A DNA stretch of 64,000 nt from Streptomyces sp. SAT1. GTDB taxonomy: Bacteria; Actinomycetota; Actinomycetes; Streptomycetales; Streptomycetaceae. The notes under the pieces are model-generated. The model searched no databases. It saw nothing but the letters and a program-made list of their open reading frames with translations, and was not told the origin of the DNA. The number at the start of each line of letters is the position of its first letter. The first letter of the stretch is position 1. Of the stretch, positions 50,469 through 59,105 are shown one piece after another. The stretch is taken from the NCBI RefSeq assembly GCF_001654495.1, contig NZ_CP015849.1:3385501-3449500 (forward strand). The letters run 5' to 3'. The position numbers and the translations under genes were made by a program.

Positions 50469-51443
50469 ATGGCCGCACGCAACCGGGACAGAATCGTCCA
50501 TTTCTATGAGATCGCAGACGCCGACGCTCCCGACGGTGCCCGTCTACCCCACCGGGACTGGGCAGAGCACATCCGTCGTCTGTGCGCCCAGCCACTGGCC
50601 CGGCGCACCGTTCCTGCGGGGGAGGACATCTTGATCGGTGCCGTCGATCCCCATCAGACGGCTCCGCATTTGCTCCTCGCCAAGTCTCGCCAGGACGTAC
50701 CGCAGCTCATTAATCACGTCGACGGCACCCTCAGTCGGCTCCAGCTTGCCGCCGACAAGGAATTGGTTGACGTTACAACCGTGTACTTCCTACCCTTCGG
50801 CAACGTTGTTGCGACCATGGCCGGCGGCATCTCGGCCCCCCGCGCGCAGGCGCTCAAGCGCTGGCTGGAGGGCATCCGCGTCGCAGCTCCGGACGTCCGC
50901 AACCTCGTGCTGCGGCCGGTGGTCAACGCCCGATCCCGGGAAAAGCTCCAGCATGCCGTCGCCATCGAGAAACTCACGGTGAAGATCGCTCCCGAGCCCG
51001 CTGACAGCCCCTCCACCCTGCGCGCCAGCTCCGACCTCGGCACAGCCATCAGCCGCATGCACACGGACAACCCGGACATGGTCATCACTCTGACCCTGGA
51101 GGTCCCAAAGAAGTCGGGCATCCTGTCGACGCGCCGCCGGGCCCGTGGTCACAACCAACTCCTCGGCTCAACAAGGGTTTTCGCGAGTGACATTGAGGAC
51201 TGGCTGGACAACTCTGACGTCGTTGACACGGCTGCCGCGCAGGCCCGTATGGAGGCATGGCACAGCGAGGCTGATGACGAGAAGATCGACTTCGTGAGCG
51301 AGCGCATCACTGCAAAATGCGTCGTCCCCTTCTCCTCTGGCGATGGCCACGCCATCGACCTGCAGGTGGCCCTCAACAAGCTGGAGGGGGTCTCCCTGGA
51401 GAACGAAAGGGTGCTACGGGCCGCTGTCAGTGCCGACATCTAG
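50469..51443 (+). CDS. Unknown 324-residue protein of the island 2 cluster
   Basis: The protein starts at an ATG at 50469, 129 bp after the ATPase gene, on the same strand. It is soluble and mixed alpha/beta: FLPFGNVVATMAGGISAPRA and PDMVITLTLEVPKKSGILST are likely strands; the end has ERITAKCVVPFSSGDGHAID. It resembles several DUF-type proteins of about 300 residues found in defence islands (DUF4747/DUF6731-like), but I cannot assign one with certainty. Position and unusual codon use tie it to the Hma-like set, perhaps as an embedded extra gene. Confidence 0.65.
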   Translation: MAARNRDRIVHFYEIADADAPDGARLPHRDWAEHIRRLCAQPLARRTVPAGEDILIGAVDPHQTAPHLLLAKSRQDVPQLINHVDGTLSRLQLAADKELVDVTTVYFLPFGNVVATMAGGISAPRAQALKRWLEGIRVAAPDVRNLVLRPVVNARSREKLQHAVAIEKLTVKIAPEPADSPSTLRASSDLGTAISRMHTDNPDMVITLTLEVPKKSGILSTRRRARGHNQLLGSTRVFASDIEDWLDNSDVVDTAAAQARMEAWHSEADDEKIDFVSERITAKCVVPFSSGDGHAIDLQVALNKLEGVSLENERVLRAAVSADI

Positions 51444-51500
51444 CCTGGAGGGTAACTGGGGTGAAAGCCCTGGTCGGGGCGCGCGGGGGGAGATGCGGCA

Positions 51501-52037
51501 ATGCCGAGCCTTGTGGAAGCGGTTCGCCGAGTTCTTAACGGTTGGCGATCCCGTCCGGCGACGGACTGGTTACTGACGGCAGCTGTCCTCGGCGGGCACG
51601 GTTTGCTGGTTGCCCTAACCGGACGCGGTGACATCCTCGGTGCGCCTGAGCGCGAACAGCGCTTGACGATCTATACGACTGGCGCCACCGTCGTCGCTTT
51701 GGTCGGAAGCTTCGTCACTGCCGCCATTGCTCAGTACGCTTCGGCGAGCGGCCGCCGGATGCGAGTTCTGCGTACCGCGCCTCACCTGGCCTCACAATTC
51801 CGGCGGAACTGGGTGAGTGTCCTATCAGCCACTCTGCTCATCTCCGGCACGTGTCTCCTTGCAACCGTCCTCGACACCAAAAGCGACCCGGGCGATGTGC
51901 ACTGGGCCGTGGAAGGCGCTCTGATCCTCGGCGTCGCTCGGTCCTATCGCCTGCTATGGCTGTTCAACGCTGTCATCCAGGCATCAGATAAAGACCTTGC
52001 AGATCTCCCGCAGACAACGGCCCAAGGTCCTCGCTAG
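51501..52037 (+). CDS. Multi-pass membrane protein, last gene of the island 2 cluster
   Basis: A 178-residue protein with about four hydrophobic helices (WLLTAAVLGGHGLLVALTG; TTGATVVALVGSFVTAAIAQ; VLSATLLISGTCLLATVL; GALILGVARSYRLLWLF) separated by basic loops. It lies 57 bp after the unknown gene, GGGGGGAGATG upstream. No family is recognised. Small membrane proteins behind defence operons are often effectors that damage the membrane, or anchors; here this is only a suggestion. Confidence 0.65.
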   Translation: MPSLVEAVRRVLNGWRSRPATDWLLTAAVLGGHGLLVALTGRGDILGAPEREQRLTIYTTGATVVALVGSFVTAAIAQYASASGRRMRVLRTAPHLASQFRRNWVSVLSATLLISGTCLLATVLDTKSDPGDVHWAVEGALILGVARSYRLLWLFNAVIQASDKDLADLPQTTAQGPR

Positions 52038-52115
52038 CTTGCGGCCGGGTTGCCTTTCGCAGCGGCTGCATCTGAAATCGCGCCGAAACGTTCGACACGG
52101 TCGCACCTGCAAACG

Positions 52116-52153
52116 TCCTGCCCCCGTGCTGACGTGTCAGCACGGGGGCAGGA
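52116..52153. terminator. Perfect 18-bp inverted repeat, right end of island 2
   Basis: Arms TCCTGCCCCCGTGCTGAC (52116-52133) and its exact complement (52136-52153) with a two-base centre. The inner arms GTGCTGAC/GTCAGCAC match the palindrome at 40413-40430. It can act as a terminator for the membrane-protein gene, but the shared core at both ends also suggests a recombination or binding site. Confidence 0.75.
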
Positions 52154-52244
52154 TCGAGGAGGACCAGGCTGGACTCAGGAGAACCCAAAAGGGCGTAGTT
52201 GCTGGGCTCCCGCGCATCGTCGCAGGTCAGCGAGGTAACGATTT

Positions 52245-52395
52245 CGGGTTCGAATCCCGTTGGGGGCACGCAGTACGGTGTGCGAGACTGATCCCGGTCA
52301 GTTCACACACTGCCATATGGTCCTGTGGAGCAGCTTGGAGTGCTCGCCACCCTGTCAAGGTGGAGGCCGCGGGTTCAAATCCCGTCAGGACCGCT
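52245..52395. repeat. Direct repeat, right end of island 2 (151 bp)
   Basis: Exact copy of 40052-40202, starting with a tRNA-Glu T-arm/3'-end fragment (52245-52268) and including tRNA-Asp. The 5' two-thirds of tRNA-Glu is missing, so this is the displaced host end. Confidence 0.93.
52319..52393 (+). tRNA. tRNA-Asp (GTC), host copy
   Basis: 75 nt, identical to 40126-40200; acceptor GGTCCTG/CAGGACC, anticodon GTC. Confidence 0.95.
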
Positions 52396-52417
52396 GAGGT
52401 TTCACGTGAAACCTCGT

Positions 52418-52491
52418 GGCTGGGTAGCTCAGTTGGTACGAGCGTCCGCCTGAAAAGCGGAAGGTCGCCGGTTCGACCCCGGCCCCAGCCA
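52418..52491 (+). tRNA. tRNA-Phe (GAA), host copy
   Basis: Acceptor GGCTGGG/CCCAGCC, anticodon arm GTCCGCC-TGAAAA-GCGGA with GAA. No encoded CCA (ACCG follows), unlike the variant at 40228. Confidence 0.95.
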
Positions 52492-52510
52492 CCGCAGCCC
52501 TTCAGGGCAT

Positions 52511-52545
52511 CGAGCCCCTCTCCGAAGTCCTCGGAGAGGGGCTCG
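52511..52545 (+). terminator. Terminator after host tRNA-Phe
   Basis: Perfect 15-bp arms (CGAGCCCCTCTCCGA and complement) around AGTCC, 19 bp past the tRNA. Confidence 0.85.
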
Positions 52546-52569
52546 TTCGTGTGTGAGGAGGGGACCGGC

Positions 52570-53238
52570 GTGAAAACTCTGCACCCCATCGACCCGGTGC
52601 GGCCGACCGACCCGAGCCCGCAGCAGGTCTGGTACACCTCCTACGGCTCGAACATGCAGCTGGACCGGCTCGCCTTCTATCTGCGCGGCGGCCGTCCGCC
52701 GGGGGCCGGGCGGGACTGCCCGGGGTGCCGTGATCCGCGACTGCCCGCGCGGTCCCTCGCCGTCGAACTCACCGGCGCCCTCTACTTCGCCACCGAGTCG
52801 CCGGTGTGGGGCGGCGGCCGGGCCTTCTACGACCCACGGGCCCAGGGGCGCGTCCTGGCCAGGGCGCACCTGCTGTCGGCCGAGCAGTTCTCCGACATCG
52901 CCGCCCAGGAGATGTACCGGGAGCCCGGCGGACGCCTCGACCTGGCCGATGTGCTCGCCCACGGCCGGTCCGTGCTGGGCCGGGGCCGCTACGAGACCCT
53001 GGTCTGCGCGGGGCGGCTGGAGGGGCTGCCCGTCCTCACGTTCACCGCGCCCTGGGCGATGGACGAGGTGCCCTGGAACACGCCGTCCGCCGCCTATCTC
53101 CGGCTCCTGGCCACCGGACTGCTGTCGGCCGGCACCTGGGACACCGACGCGGTCGCCTCGTACCTCGCCGCCTGTCCGGGTGCGGCGGGGCAGTGGTCCG
53201 AGCGGGCCGTCCGCCGACTGCTGCGCCCCGCGCCGTAG
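52570..53238 (+). CDS. Gamma-glutamylcyclotransferase-like (GGCT/AIG2) protein
   Basis: A 222-residue protein from a GTG at 52570 with GAGGAGGGG seven bases upstream. The GGCT-fold signature is VWYTSYGSNMQLDRLAFYL near residue 20 (Y-G-S-N-M binds the glutamyl group), with GALYFATESPVWGGGRAFYD as the next strand pair. Members release 5-oxoproline or process gamma-glutamyl amines; the Streptomyces group has often been labelled histone deacetylase without basis. No operon partner. The catalytic Glu cannot be placed with certainty. Confidence 0.7.
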   Translation: MKTLHPIDPVRPTDPSPQQVWYTSYGSNMQLDRLAFYLRGGRPPGAGRDCPGCRDPRLPARSLAVELTGALYFATESPVWGGGRAFYDPRAQGRVLARAHLLSAEQFSDIAAQEMYREPGGRLDLADVLAHGRSVLGRGRYETLVCAGRLEGLPVLTFTAPWAMDEVPWNTPSAAYLRLLATGLLSAGTWDTDAVASYLAACPGAAGQWSERAVRRLLRPAP

Positions 53239-53350
53239 CGGGGGCCGCTGCCGCGGTTGCGCTATGCCCACAACGGACTAGCGTGAAACGTGAGAAAGGC
53301 CACACAGCCCACTCATCGATCCCCCGCCCCACCGACCCTAGGGGGCACTC

Positions 53351-53758
53351 ATGTCCGCCACGCACCGACGAAGGGCCGTCGTCCTGGGCTCGGCCCTCAT
53401 CGCCGCCTCGGTCGTTCTCGGTCCGGTGAGCTTCCAGCAGGCAGCCGCCGCGGCACCGGGCGAGACCCATGCCAGTACCAGCGCCAAGGTCCCCCGGTCC
53501 GACCGGGACTACCAGCGCGGCTTCAAGGACGGCTTCAAACAGGGCCACCGCGGCTGCGACCACAACGGACGCGGCGACCACGGCGGGCGCTCGTTCCCCG
53601 GCGACCACATGAAGCCCGCCGCCCTCCAGCAGGACCTGCACAAGGACCTCAAGCAGGACGCCAAGAAGGATCTCGAGAAGGACTCCGGGAAGGACTACAA
53701 CCGCGGTTACAAGGACGGCTTCAAGTCCGGGTTCCAGCAGGGCCACCGCGCCTGCTGA
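53351..53758 (+). CDS. Secreted protein with YxxGFKDGFKxG repeats
   Basis: A 135-residue exported protein. The Sec signal (RRRAVVLGSALIAASVVLG) ends around AAAAAPGETHA. The mature part has two copies of a Tyr/Gly/Lys repeat, DYQRGFKDGFKQGHRGC and DYNRGYKDGFKSGFQQGHRAC, each ending in a cysteine, separated by a lysine/aspartate-rich helix (QQDLHKDLKQDAKKDLEKD). The paired terminal cysteines may form a disulphide. Function unknown; such repeats occur in cell-surface proteins of Gram-positive bacteria. Confidence 0.75.
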   Translation: MSATHRRRAVVLGSALIAASVVLGPVSFQQAAAAAPGETHASTSAKVPRSDRDYQRGFKDGFKQGHRGCDHNGRGDHGGRSFPGDHMKPAALQQDLHKDLKQDAKKDLEKDSGKDYNRGYKDGFKSGFQQGHRAC

Positions 53759-53853
53759 CCCCGGCCGCCCGCGTCCGGCACCGGCCGGTCCTCCCCGTCC
53801 GCCGCGGCCGGACAAATCATTCGCGCGAGATTTCCCCGAGGTGAGATCCTGGG

Positions 53854-56800
53854 ATGCGTATGTCTACGCATCCCGCCCCCGCCCTCGGCGCCCTCGCCTC
53901 CCGTCTGACCGAGCTGTCGCTGCGTGACGCGCACCGGCTCGGGCGCAGGCTCGAAGGCGCGCGCAAGATCCGCAAGCCCGAGGCGCGCGCCGCCGTCCTG
54001 GCCGAGATCGACGCCGAGGCCGACAAGGCCGCGCGGCGCATGGCCGAGCGGCGCTCGCGCGTGCCCGTCGTCACCTATCCCGCGCAACTGCCGGTCAGCC
54101 AGAAGAAGGACGAGATCGCCACGGCGATCCGCGACCACCAGGTCGTCATCGTCGCCGGTGAGACCGGGTCCGGGAAGACCACGCAGATCCCGAAGATCTG
54201 CATGGAGCTGGGCCGGGGCGTGCGCGGCATGATCGGGCACACCCAGCCCCGCCGGATCGCCGCCCGCACGGTCGCCGAGCGGGTCGCCGAGGAGCTGGAC
54301 ACACCGCTCGGCGAGGCCGTCGGCTGGAAGGTGCGGTTCACCGACCAGGTCGACCCGGACGCCACCTTCGTCAAGCTGATGACGGACGGCATCCTGCTCG
54401 CCGAGATCCAGACCGACCGCGAGCTGCGCGCCTACGACACGATCATCATCGACGAGGCCCACGAGCGGTCCCTCAACATCGACTTCCTGCTGGGCTATCT
54501 CGCCCAGCTGCTGCCGAAGCGGCCCGATCTGAAGGTCGTCATCACCTCGGCGACCATCGACCCGGAGCGGTTCTCCCGGCACTTCGGCGACGCCCCGATC
54601 GTCGAGGTCAGCGGGCGGACGTACCCGGTGGAGGTGCGCTACCGGCCGCTCCTGGAGGAGGACTCCGAGGACGCCGACCGGGACCAGATCACCGCGATCA
54701 CCGACGCCGTCGAGGAGCTGATGGCCGAGGGCTCCGGCGACATCCTGGTCTTCCTCTCCGGCGAGCGGGAGATCCGCGACACCGCCGACGCGCTCACCAA
54801 GAAGCAGTACCGCTCCACCGAGGTGCTGCCGCTGTACGCGCGCCTCTCGCACGCCGAGCAGCACCGCGTCTTCCAGCAGCACACCGGCCGCCGGATCGTG
54901 CTCGCCACCAACGTCGCCGAGACCTCCCTGACCGTCCCCGGCATCAAGTACGTCATCGACCCCGGCTTCGCCCGGATCTCCCGCTACAGCCACCGCACCA
55001 AGGTGCAGCGGCTGCCCATCGAGCCGGTCTCGCAGGCCAGCGCCAACCAGCGCAAGGGCCGCTGCGGGCGTACGTCCGACGGCATCTGCATCCGGCTCTA
55101 CGGCGAGGACGACTTCCTGGCCCGCCCGGAGTTCACCGACGCGGAGATCCTGCGCACCAACCTCGCCTCCGTCATCCTCCAGATGACCGCGGCCGGCCTC
55201 GGCGACATCGAGAAGTTCCCGTTCATCGACCCGCCGGACCACCGCAACATCCGCGACGGCGTGCAGCTCCTCCAGGAGCTGGGCGCGCTCGACCCGGCGC
55301 AGAAGGACCCGCGCAAGCGGCTCACCCAGACCGGCCGCAAGCTGGCCCAGCTGCCCGTCGACCCGCGTCTTGCCCGGATGGTCCTGGAGGCCGACAAGAA
55401 CGGCTGCGCGCGCGAGGTCATGGTGATCGCCGCCGCGCTGTCCATCCAGGACCCGCGCGAGCGCCCCGCCGACAAGCAGGCCCAGGCCGACCAGCAGCAC
55501 GCCCGCTTCCGGGACGAGTCCAGCGACTTCCTCGCCTTCCTCAACCTGTGGCGCTATCTGCGCGAGCAGCAGAAGGAGCGCGGCTCGTCGTCCTTCCGCC
55601 GCATGTGCAAGCAGGAGTACCTCAACTTCCTGCGCATCCGCGAATGGCAGGACATCTACTCCCAGCTGCGCACGGTCGCCAAGCAGATGGGCATCCACCT
55701 CAACGAGGAGGACGCCCCCGGCGACCGCGTCCATGTCTCCCTGCTGGCCGGCCTGCTCTCGCACATCGGCATGAAGGACGTGAAGGAGTCCAAGGACTCC
55801 GCACCGCAGCAGGGCCGCAGGGACGGCGGCCGGGGCGAGTACCTGGGCGCCCGCAACGCCAAGTTCGCGATCTTCCCCGGCTCCGCGCTGTTCAAGAAGC
55901 CGCCGCGGTTCGTGATGTCCGCCGAGCTCGTCGAGACCTCCCGCCTGTGGGCGCGGGTCAACGCGAAGATCGAGCCCGAGTGGGTCGAGCCGCTGGCCGG
56001 CCACCTGCTGAAGCGGACGTACAGCGAACCGCACTGGGAGAAGGACCAGGCCGCGGTGATGGCGTACGAGAAGGTGACGCTGTACGGCGTGCCGATCGTG
56101 GCCCAGCGGAAGGTCAACTACGGCCGGATCGACGCGGAGGCCAGCCGCGAGCTGTTCATCCGCAACGCCCTGGTGGAGGGTGACTGGCGCACCCACCACA
56201 AGTTCTTCGCCGACAACCGCAGACTGCTCAGCGAGGTCGAGGAGCTGGAGCACCGCGCCCGGCGCCGGGACATCGTCGTCGACGACGAGACGCTGTACGA
56301 CTTCTATGACCAGCGGGTGCCCGAGCACGTCGTCTCCGGCGCCCACTTCGACTCCTGGTGGAAGCACAAGCGGCACGAGCAGCCCGACTTCCTGGACTTC
56401 GAGCGGGAGATGCTCGTCCGGGAGTCGGCCCAGGCGGTCACCAAGGCCGACTATCCGGACTCCTGGCGCCAGGGCGCGCTGAAGTTCCGGGTGACCTACC
56501 AGTTCGAGCCGGGCGCGGACGCGGACGGGGTGACCGTCCACATCCCGCTCCAGGTGCTCAACCAGGTCACGGACGAGGGCTTCGACTGGCAGATTCCGGG
56601 CCTGCGCGAAGAGGTCGTCACCGAGCTGATCCGCTCGCTGCCCAAGCCGATCCGCCGCCACTACGTCCCCGCGCCCAACCACGCGAAGGCGTTCCTGGAG
56701 CAGGCGGTGCCCCTCCAGGAGCCGCTGACCGAGACCATGGCGCGCGAGCTGAAGCGCCGGGTCGGGGTGCCGTTCGAGGCCGAGGACTTCGACTGGGCCA

Positions 56801-57849
56801 AGGTCCCCGACCATCTGAAGATCACCTTCCGGATCGTCGACGAGCGGCGCCGCAAGCTGGCCGAGGACAAGGATCTCGAAGCGCTCAAGCTGAGGCTCCG
56901 GCCGAAGGCGCGCCAGGCCCTGTCCCAGGCCGCCGCGGCGACCGCGCAGCGCAGCGGCGGCGAGTCGCTGGAGCGCTCGGGGCTGACCGACTGGACGATC
57001 GGCTCGCTCACCCGGGTCTTCGAGACCCGCCGGGCCGGCCAGCCGGTGAAGGCGTACCCGGCGCTGGTGGACGACGGCTCTGCGGCGGGCACCGTCTCGG
57101 TCCGGCTCTTCGACACCGAGGCGGAGCAGGCCGAGGCCATGTGGCGGGGCACGCGCCGGCTGATCCTGCGCAACATCCCGGTGAACCCCGCGAAGTTCGC
57201 GTCCGAGAAGCTGACCAACCAGCAGAAGATCGGTCTTTCGGCCAATCCGCACGGATCGATCCAGGCCCTGTTCGACGACTGCGCCACGGCTGCGGCGGAC
57301 CGGCTGATCGCCGACTTCGGCGGACCGGCCTGGGACGAGGAGTCGTACCGCAAGCTCTACGACAAAGTACGGTCCGAGATCGTGGACCTGACCGTACGGA
57401 CCGTGGGCCAGGTGCAGCAGGTGCTGTCCGCCTGGCAGGCGTGCGAGCGTCGGCTCAAGGCGGTCCGCAGCCCCGCGCTGCTGGCCAATCTGACGGATGT
57501 ACGGCAGCAGTTGGACGCCCTCGTGAAGCCCGGCTTCGTCACCGAGGCGGGGATACGGCGGCTGCCCGACCTGATGCGCTATCTGGTCGCGGCGGACCGG
57601 CGGCTCCAGCAGATGCCGGCCAACGTCCAGCGGGACACCACGCGCATGGAGAAGGTCCGGGAGATGCGCGACGAGTACGCGTGGCTGCTGGAACAGCTGC
57701 CGCAGGGCCGCCCGGTGCCGCAGCAGGTGCGCGACATCCGCTGGATGCTGGAGGAGCTGCGGGTCAGCTACTTCGCGCACGCGCTGGGCACGGCGTACCC
57801 CGTCTCCGACAAACGGATCGTGAAGGCGATCGACGCGGCGGCACCGTGA
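53854..57849 (+). CDS. hrpA: ATP-dependent RNA helicase HrpA
   Basis: A 1331-residue DEAH-box helicase matching the usual length of HrpA (about 1300). Motifs: I GETGSGKTTQ (about 107), II DEAHERS, III TSATID, V TNVAETSLTVPGIKYVID, VI QRKGRCGRTSDG; then the HA2/OB-type middle and the DUF3418 C-terminal region. HrpA unwinds mRNA and rescues stalled ribosomes. Two starts are close (ATG at 53854 and 53860). It is monocistronic and conserved backbone, on the far side of tRNA-Asp from bldC. Confidence 0.93.
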   Translation: MRMSTHPAPALGALASRLTELSLRDAHRLGRRLEGARKIRKPEARAAVLAEIDAEADKAARRMAERRSRVPVVTYPAQLPVSQKKDEIATAIRDHQVVIVAGETGSGKTTQIPKICMELGRGVRGMIGHTQPRRIAARTVAERVAEELDTPLGEAVGWKVRFTDQVDPDATFVKLMTDGILLAEIQTDRELRAYDTIIIDEAHERSLNIDFLLGYLAQLLPKRPDLKVVITSATIDPERFSRHFGDAPIVEVSGRTYPVEVRYRPLLEEDSEDADRDQITAITDAVEELMAEGSGDILVFLSGEREIRDTADALTKKQYRSTEVLPLYARLSHAEQHRVFQQHTGRRIVLATNVAETSLTVPGIKYVIDPGFARISRYSHRTKVQRLPIEPVSQASANQRKGRCGRTSDGICIRLYGEDDFLARPEFTDAEILRTNLASVILQMTAAGLGDIEKFPFIDPPDHRNIRDGVQLLQELGALDPAQKDPRKRLTQTGRKLAQLPVDPRLARMVLEADKNGCAREVMVIAAALSIQDPRERPADKQAQADQQHARFRDESSDFLAFLNLWRYLREQQKERGSSSFRRMCKQEYLNFLRIREWQDIYSQLRTVAKQMGIHLNEEDAPGDRVHVSLLAGLLSHIGMKDVKESKDSAPQQGRRDGGRGEYLGARNAKFAIFPGSALFKKPPRFVMSAELVETSRLWARVNAKIEPEWVEPLAGHLLKRTYSEPHWEKDQAAVMAYEKVTLYGVPIVAQRKVNYGRIDAEASRELFIRNALVEGDWRTHHKFFADNRRLLSEVEELEHRARRRDIVVDDETLYDFYDQRVPEHVVSGAHFDSWWKHKRHEQPDFLDFEREMLVRESAQAVTKADYPDSWRQGALKFRVTYQFEPGADADGVTVHIPLQVLNQVTDEGFDWQIPGLREEVVTELIRSLPKPIRRHYVPAPNHAKAFLEQAVPLQEPLTETMARELKRRVGVPFEAEDFDWAKVPDHLKITFRIVDERRRKLAEDKDLEALKLRLRPKARQALSQAAAATAQRSGGESLERSGLTDWTIGSLTRVFETRRAGQPVKAYPALVDDGSAAGTVSVRLFDTEAEQAEAMWRGTRRLILRNIPVNPAKFASEKLTNQQKIGLSANPHGSIQALFDDCATAAADRLIADFGGPAWDEESYRKLYDKVRSEIVDLTVRTVGQVQQVLSAWQACERRLKAVRSPALLANLTDVRQQLDALVKPGFVTEAGIRRLPDLMRYLVAADRRLQQMPANVQRDTTRMEKVREMRDEYAWLLEQLPQGRPVPQQVRDIRWMLEELRVSYFAHALGTAYPVSDKRIVKAIDAAAP

Positions 57850-57941
57850 CGCCACCGGCACCCTGAGTGAGTTCGACCAGGCGGCCGGCCTCCTGTAGAG
57901 TCTCTTCTCGCAGCGCAACGCGAGTTCGGCGCCGCGAACAA

Positions 57942-58016
57942 GGTCCTGTGGAGCAGCTTGGAGTGCTCGCCACCCTGTCAAGGTGGAGGCCGCGGGTTCA
58001 AATCCCGTCAGGACCG
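57942..58016 (+). tRNA. tRNA-Asp (GTC), third copy
   Basis: 75 nt, identical to the two copies in the island 2 array. A second, partial copy of its 3' end plus downstream hairpin lies 134 bp further on. Confidence 0.95.
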
Positions 58017-58199
58017 CAAGTAGGGCCCGTATCCCCGGTGGATGCGGGCCTTCTTCGTATCCGGGCGCACGCCCCCCCGGAGGCCGCCCCCCGGCAGGCC
58101 GCGCCCGCGGCGGCAGCCGCCGTCGGACACAGCAGATCCCGTCAGGACCGCAAGCAGGGCCCGCATCCCCCGTGGATGCGGGCCCTCTTCGTGCCCTGG
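58002..58199. repeat. Duplicated tRNA-Asp 3' end and terminator (134-bp offset)
   Basis: The stretch from ATCCCGTCAGGACCGCAAG through the following hairpin (58002-58065) recurs at 58136-58199 with a few substitutions. The first 17 bp (tRNA 3' end) are identical. This looks like a miniature attachment-site duplication, with 70 bp of GC-rich filler between the copies. Confidence 0.8.
58024..58050 (+). terminator. tRNA-Asp terminator hairpin
   Basis: GGCCCGTATCC and GGATGCGGGCC arms (one G-U) around a five-base loop, eight bases after the tRNA, followed by TTCTTCGT. A sister hairpin is present in the second copy. Confidence 0.7.
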
Positions 58200-58342
58200 C
58201 GTACGTGCGCAGGCCGCGCCCGCGCCGCCCTCCGCGCCTTACGTGCCCTACGCGGCCCGCTCCGCGGTCTCTTGACGGGGTCACATTCCCTCGGTACCCC
58301 AGAGGCAGGGTCCGTTGCGGCACGGCCCGCTGGAGGTGGCGT

Positions 58343-58639
58343 ATGGCGGCGTCGGCCAGGCACGAGACCCGGGCGCTCCTCCGCGCGCACCTCGCGGCCG
58401 CGTCCTCGTACGGCCATCTCACCAGTCGCTGCCCCGCCTGCCACCGGCTGCTGCGGCTGGCGATGGAGAGCGCGCCACGGCCCCCGGCCGCCGCGGCGAG
58501 GGCCCCGCGGTTCCCCGACACCCGACAGAAGCCCCTGAGCGGCGCCCTGACGCCCCGGGAGGCGGTCGGGGTGCTGGAACCGCCGGAGACGCCCGGCGCG
58601 CCTGAGGCCGTGGAACCCGGCCACCCCTCGACCGCGTGA
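58343..58639 (+). CDS. DUF6274-like small protein
   Basis: A 98-residue protein from an ATG at 58343 with GGAGGTG before it. The conserved core HETRALLRAHLAAASSYGHLTSRCPACHRLLRLAME (in two stretches) carries a CPAC pair and helices as in the Streptomyces DUF6274 family; the rest is Pro/Ala-rich and disordered. No function is known. It lies between tRNA-Asp and bldC. Confidence 0.7.
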   Translation: MAASARHETRALLRAHLAAASSYGHLTSRCPACHRLLRLAMESAPRPPAAAARAPRFPDTRQKPLSGALTPREAVGVLEPPETPGAPEAVEPGHPSTA

Positions 58640-58923
58640 GCGAACGCCCCGGCTCCCGAACTCCCGCCCGCGCAGGGCGCGATGAGACCGGAGGCTTCTT
58701 TAACGCACGCCGGCGGCCGACAACAAGCGCCTTGGGATGTGACGGGTGTCACCGCACGAGTTTTTGAAAGCCCTGTCCTTACACCCCGCCTACAAGCAGT
58801 CAATTTAATATGTGCAATTGCACCGCACTCCAGGGCTCCCCACCAGGGATCCGACACGCCTCCCCAGCCTCGGACAAGGCCGCTCACCGGCCCGGCCCGC
58901 ACCCCCGCCGACCGCACAAAAAA
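58640..58923. other. Intergenic, partly A+T-rich, with GTGCAATTGCAC palindrome
   Basis: No gene seen. An A+T-rich patch (about 58758-58825) ends in the perfect 12-bp palindrome GTGCAATTGCAC (58812-58823), a possible regulator site. The adjacent stretch up to 59105 holds only the bldC terminator. Confidence 0.45.
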
Positions 58924-58957
58924 GATCGCGCTGGACCCGGCGGAGTCCAGCGCGATC
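58924..58957 (-). terminator. Intrinsic terminator of bldC
   Basis: On the minus strand, GATCGCGCTGGAC pairs with its complement around an eight-base loop and is followed by TTTTTT, a textbook intrinsic terminator. It lies about 150 bp past the bldC stop. Confidence 0.85.
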
Positions 58958-59105
58958 GACGACGCACCCTGTTCACTTGCCCGACAAAGCTCTGAAGGCT
59001 TGGGCGTGGGACCTGTTGGGGCAGGACCCGCGTCGCTTGGAGCTGTTGGTCCCGGACGCGACGACTGGTTGGGGGACCAGCCGGTTTGCCCGGTTATGAA
59101 GTTGT

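Larger units (their letters stand above)
40052..52244. mobile_element. Genomic island 2 in tRNA-Glu/Asp/Phe array, about 12.2 kb
   Basis: A 12,193-bp segment between perfect 151-bp repeats that begin in the tRNA-Glu T-arm. It contains a tRNA-Asp and a variant tRNA-Phe, a five-gene defence-like cluster and no visible integrase, relaxase or transposase. Codon use in its genes is less GC-biased than in the backbone (for example around 45655-45710). A related palindrome lies inside each end. Confidence 0.8.

Noticed and set aside
40583..51443. DISARM system
   Set aside because: The methylase is DUF1156 type with a DUF499 ATPase; no DrmA/DrmB-like pair or phospholipase D gene is present.
52570..53238. 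Histone deacetylase
   Set aside because: There is no deacetylase metal site; the Y-G-S-N-M motif indicates a GGCT-like fold.
53707..58917. 1736-codon minus-strand frame
   Set aside because: Antisense of hrpA and its flanks; it runs across tRNA-Asp and has no domain signal.
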